NCBI GenBank assembly: GCA_037447655.1 | Contig: JBBHKE010001244.1 | Location: 95,951 to 159,950, forward strand | From: Zygnema cylindricum | Lineage: Eukaryota > Streptophyta > Zygnematophyceae > Zygnematales > Zygnemataceae | DNA: 64,000 nucleotides | Direction of reading: 5' to 3' | Part shown: positions 63,417-64,000 of the stretch, one piece after another | Layout of the letters: the number at the start of each line of letters is the position of its first letter | How positions within the stretch are numbered: position 1 is the first letter of the stretch | Notes under the pieces: generated by a model | What the model was told of the DNA's origin: nothing | The model's input: the letters and a program-made list of their open reading frames with translations, nothing else | The model's database searches: none | Program-made: the position numbers and the translations under genes

Positions 63417-64000
63417 TGTTGAAAAGAGGTAATTAATAGTTCACTTCCCTATTTTAGTTTCGCCTTAAAGAAAGAGAGTGAGGACCAAAGGCGCGCCATG
63501 GCTGCCGCCATATTTAGAAAGTGGCAGTTTTTGCAGTTTAGGGTATTTTGGCTAAAATGATGCCTAGGTCTAGATTTGAACCTATGACCTCTAGATTATT
63601 TATAGCCTTACGCCTTAACCAATAAGGCGTTACGAAACGATACACGTGACGGGTTTCATAAATATATAAACATTAACGAAACAGCTAATTAACAACAGAC
63701 TAACCAAAAGGAGCAATTTCTGCATGTACGCGAATCTGAACCGTGTAAAATATGTTTTGATCGGACGGTCGGCATTATAGCCGCCACGCGAAGTGAGCCT
63801 TTTGGCGGCATACGGATATAGCGTCACGGGGTGCCACGTGGCGCCACATTATTTGATACCGGAGAAGATGGGAGGAGGAACCATGGCTTCCGATATGACA
63901 GGTGTCACCTTGTAGACCTTGTCGTACAATGGTTGTACAATAAGTACATCGCCCATTGTACTTTCTTGTACTTTATAGTGTTTCTATTGGACTAGGGTTT
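63417..64000 (+). repeat. Copia LTR, 5' part, running off the window
   Basis: TGTTGAAAAGAGGTAATTAATAG, a tRNA-like module (63562-63630, minus), GTGCCACGTGGCGCC at 63831-63845, and five GTAC motifs in 63920-63975. Position of parts matches the other LTRs. It most resembles the LTR of element G (both have the AAGGCG D-arm). Confidence 0.78.
63562..63630 (-). ncRNA. tRNA-like module in the terminal LTR
   Basis: Minus strand: CGCCTT-ATTGGTT-AAGGCG (D-arm with TTGGTTAAGGCG, near canonical), later AGGTTCAAATCTAG (B-box GGTTCAAATC), TTTT about 18 nt after. Antisense to the LTR. Confidence 0.6.

Overview
The window looks like repeat-rich nuclear DNA from a streptophyte (a land plant or charophycean alga). 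Three things point there. Two exons carry the plant-type LRR consensus (N-x-F/L-S-G-S-I-P) and have about 72 nt and phase-2 introns. A chromodomain-bearing Ty3/gypsy element uses an initiator-Met-tRNA primer site. The rest is dominated by several diverged Ty1/copia LTR elements of one lineage. I see no complete host gene, rRNA gene, CRISPR array, bacterial operon or organellar sequence. Nearly every open reading frame is a retrotransposon remnant or a chance frame.

Layout. 1-8.36 kb: repeated AT-rich segments (families called S and R here), anonymous copia remnants and one LRR exon (6968-7039). 8.36-14.49 kb: copia element C (+), inserted into an R copy whose empty site survives near 4.3 kb. 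14.5-19.4 kb: remainder of that R copy, a second LRR exon (15913-15981) and a Cys-rich EGF-like exon (16788-17065), all on + and phase-compatible, probably pieces of one receptor-type gene with very long introns. 19.4-21.67 kb: second S copy with a 305-codon integrase frame, ending at a 10-N gap. 21.7-24.7 kb: 3' half of copia element D (+). 24.7-25.4 kb: unknown broken ORF. 25.7-40.9 kb: a pyrimidine-rich repeat (P) split by a large solo LTR and by copia element E (-); E is itself split in gag by a 6.1 kb Ty3/gypsy chromovirus with matching LTRs and a near-perfect target duplication. 41.4-46.5 kb: copia element F (-). 46.5-47.9 kb: AT-rich, minisatellite-bearing DNA. 47.9-54.4 kb: copia element A (+), the best preserved, with a 3 kb pol frame broken by a single stop. 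54.4-56.4 kb: 5' part of copia element B (-). 57.4-58.8 kb: a long unknown frame with nine in-frame stops. 58.8-62.3 kb: chimeric copia G/H (-). 62.3-63.4 kb: short tandem duplications. 63.4 kb-end: start of another LTR (+).

Most notable pattern. The copia LTRs share a layered design that standard copia descriptions do not include: (i) a tRNA-like sequence with recognisable D-arm (A-box) and T-arm (B-box), usually followed by a T-run, always antisense to the element, in 12 of the 13 LTR copies long enough to show it; (ii) in several copies an adjacent 18-nt palindrome, with a paired compensatory change in one; (iii) a U3 promoter with a CACGTG box, a cluster of GTAC motifs, an inverted CCAAT box and TATA; (iv) a primer-binding site matching the anticodon arm, not the 3' end, of initiator tRNA-Met, so that the ATG complementary to the primer's CAU anticodon appears to be the gag start codon. 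Points (i) and (iv) are the best candidates for something undescribed.
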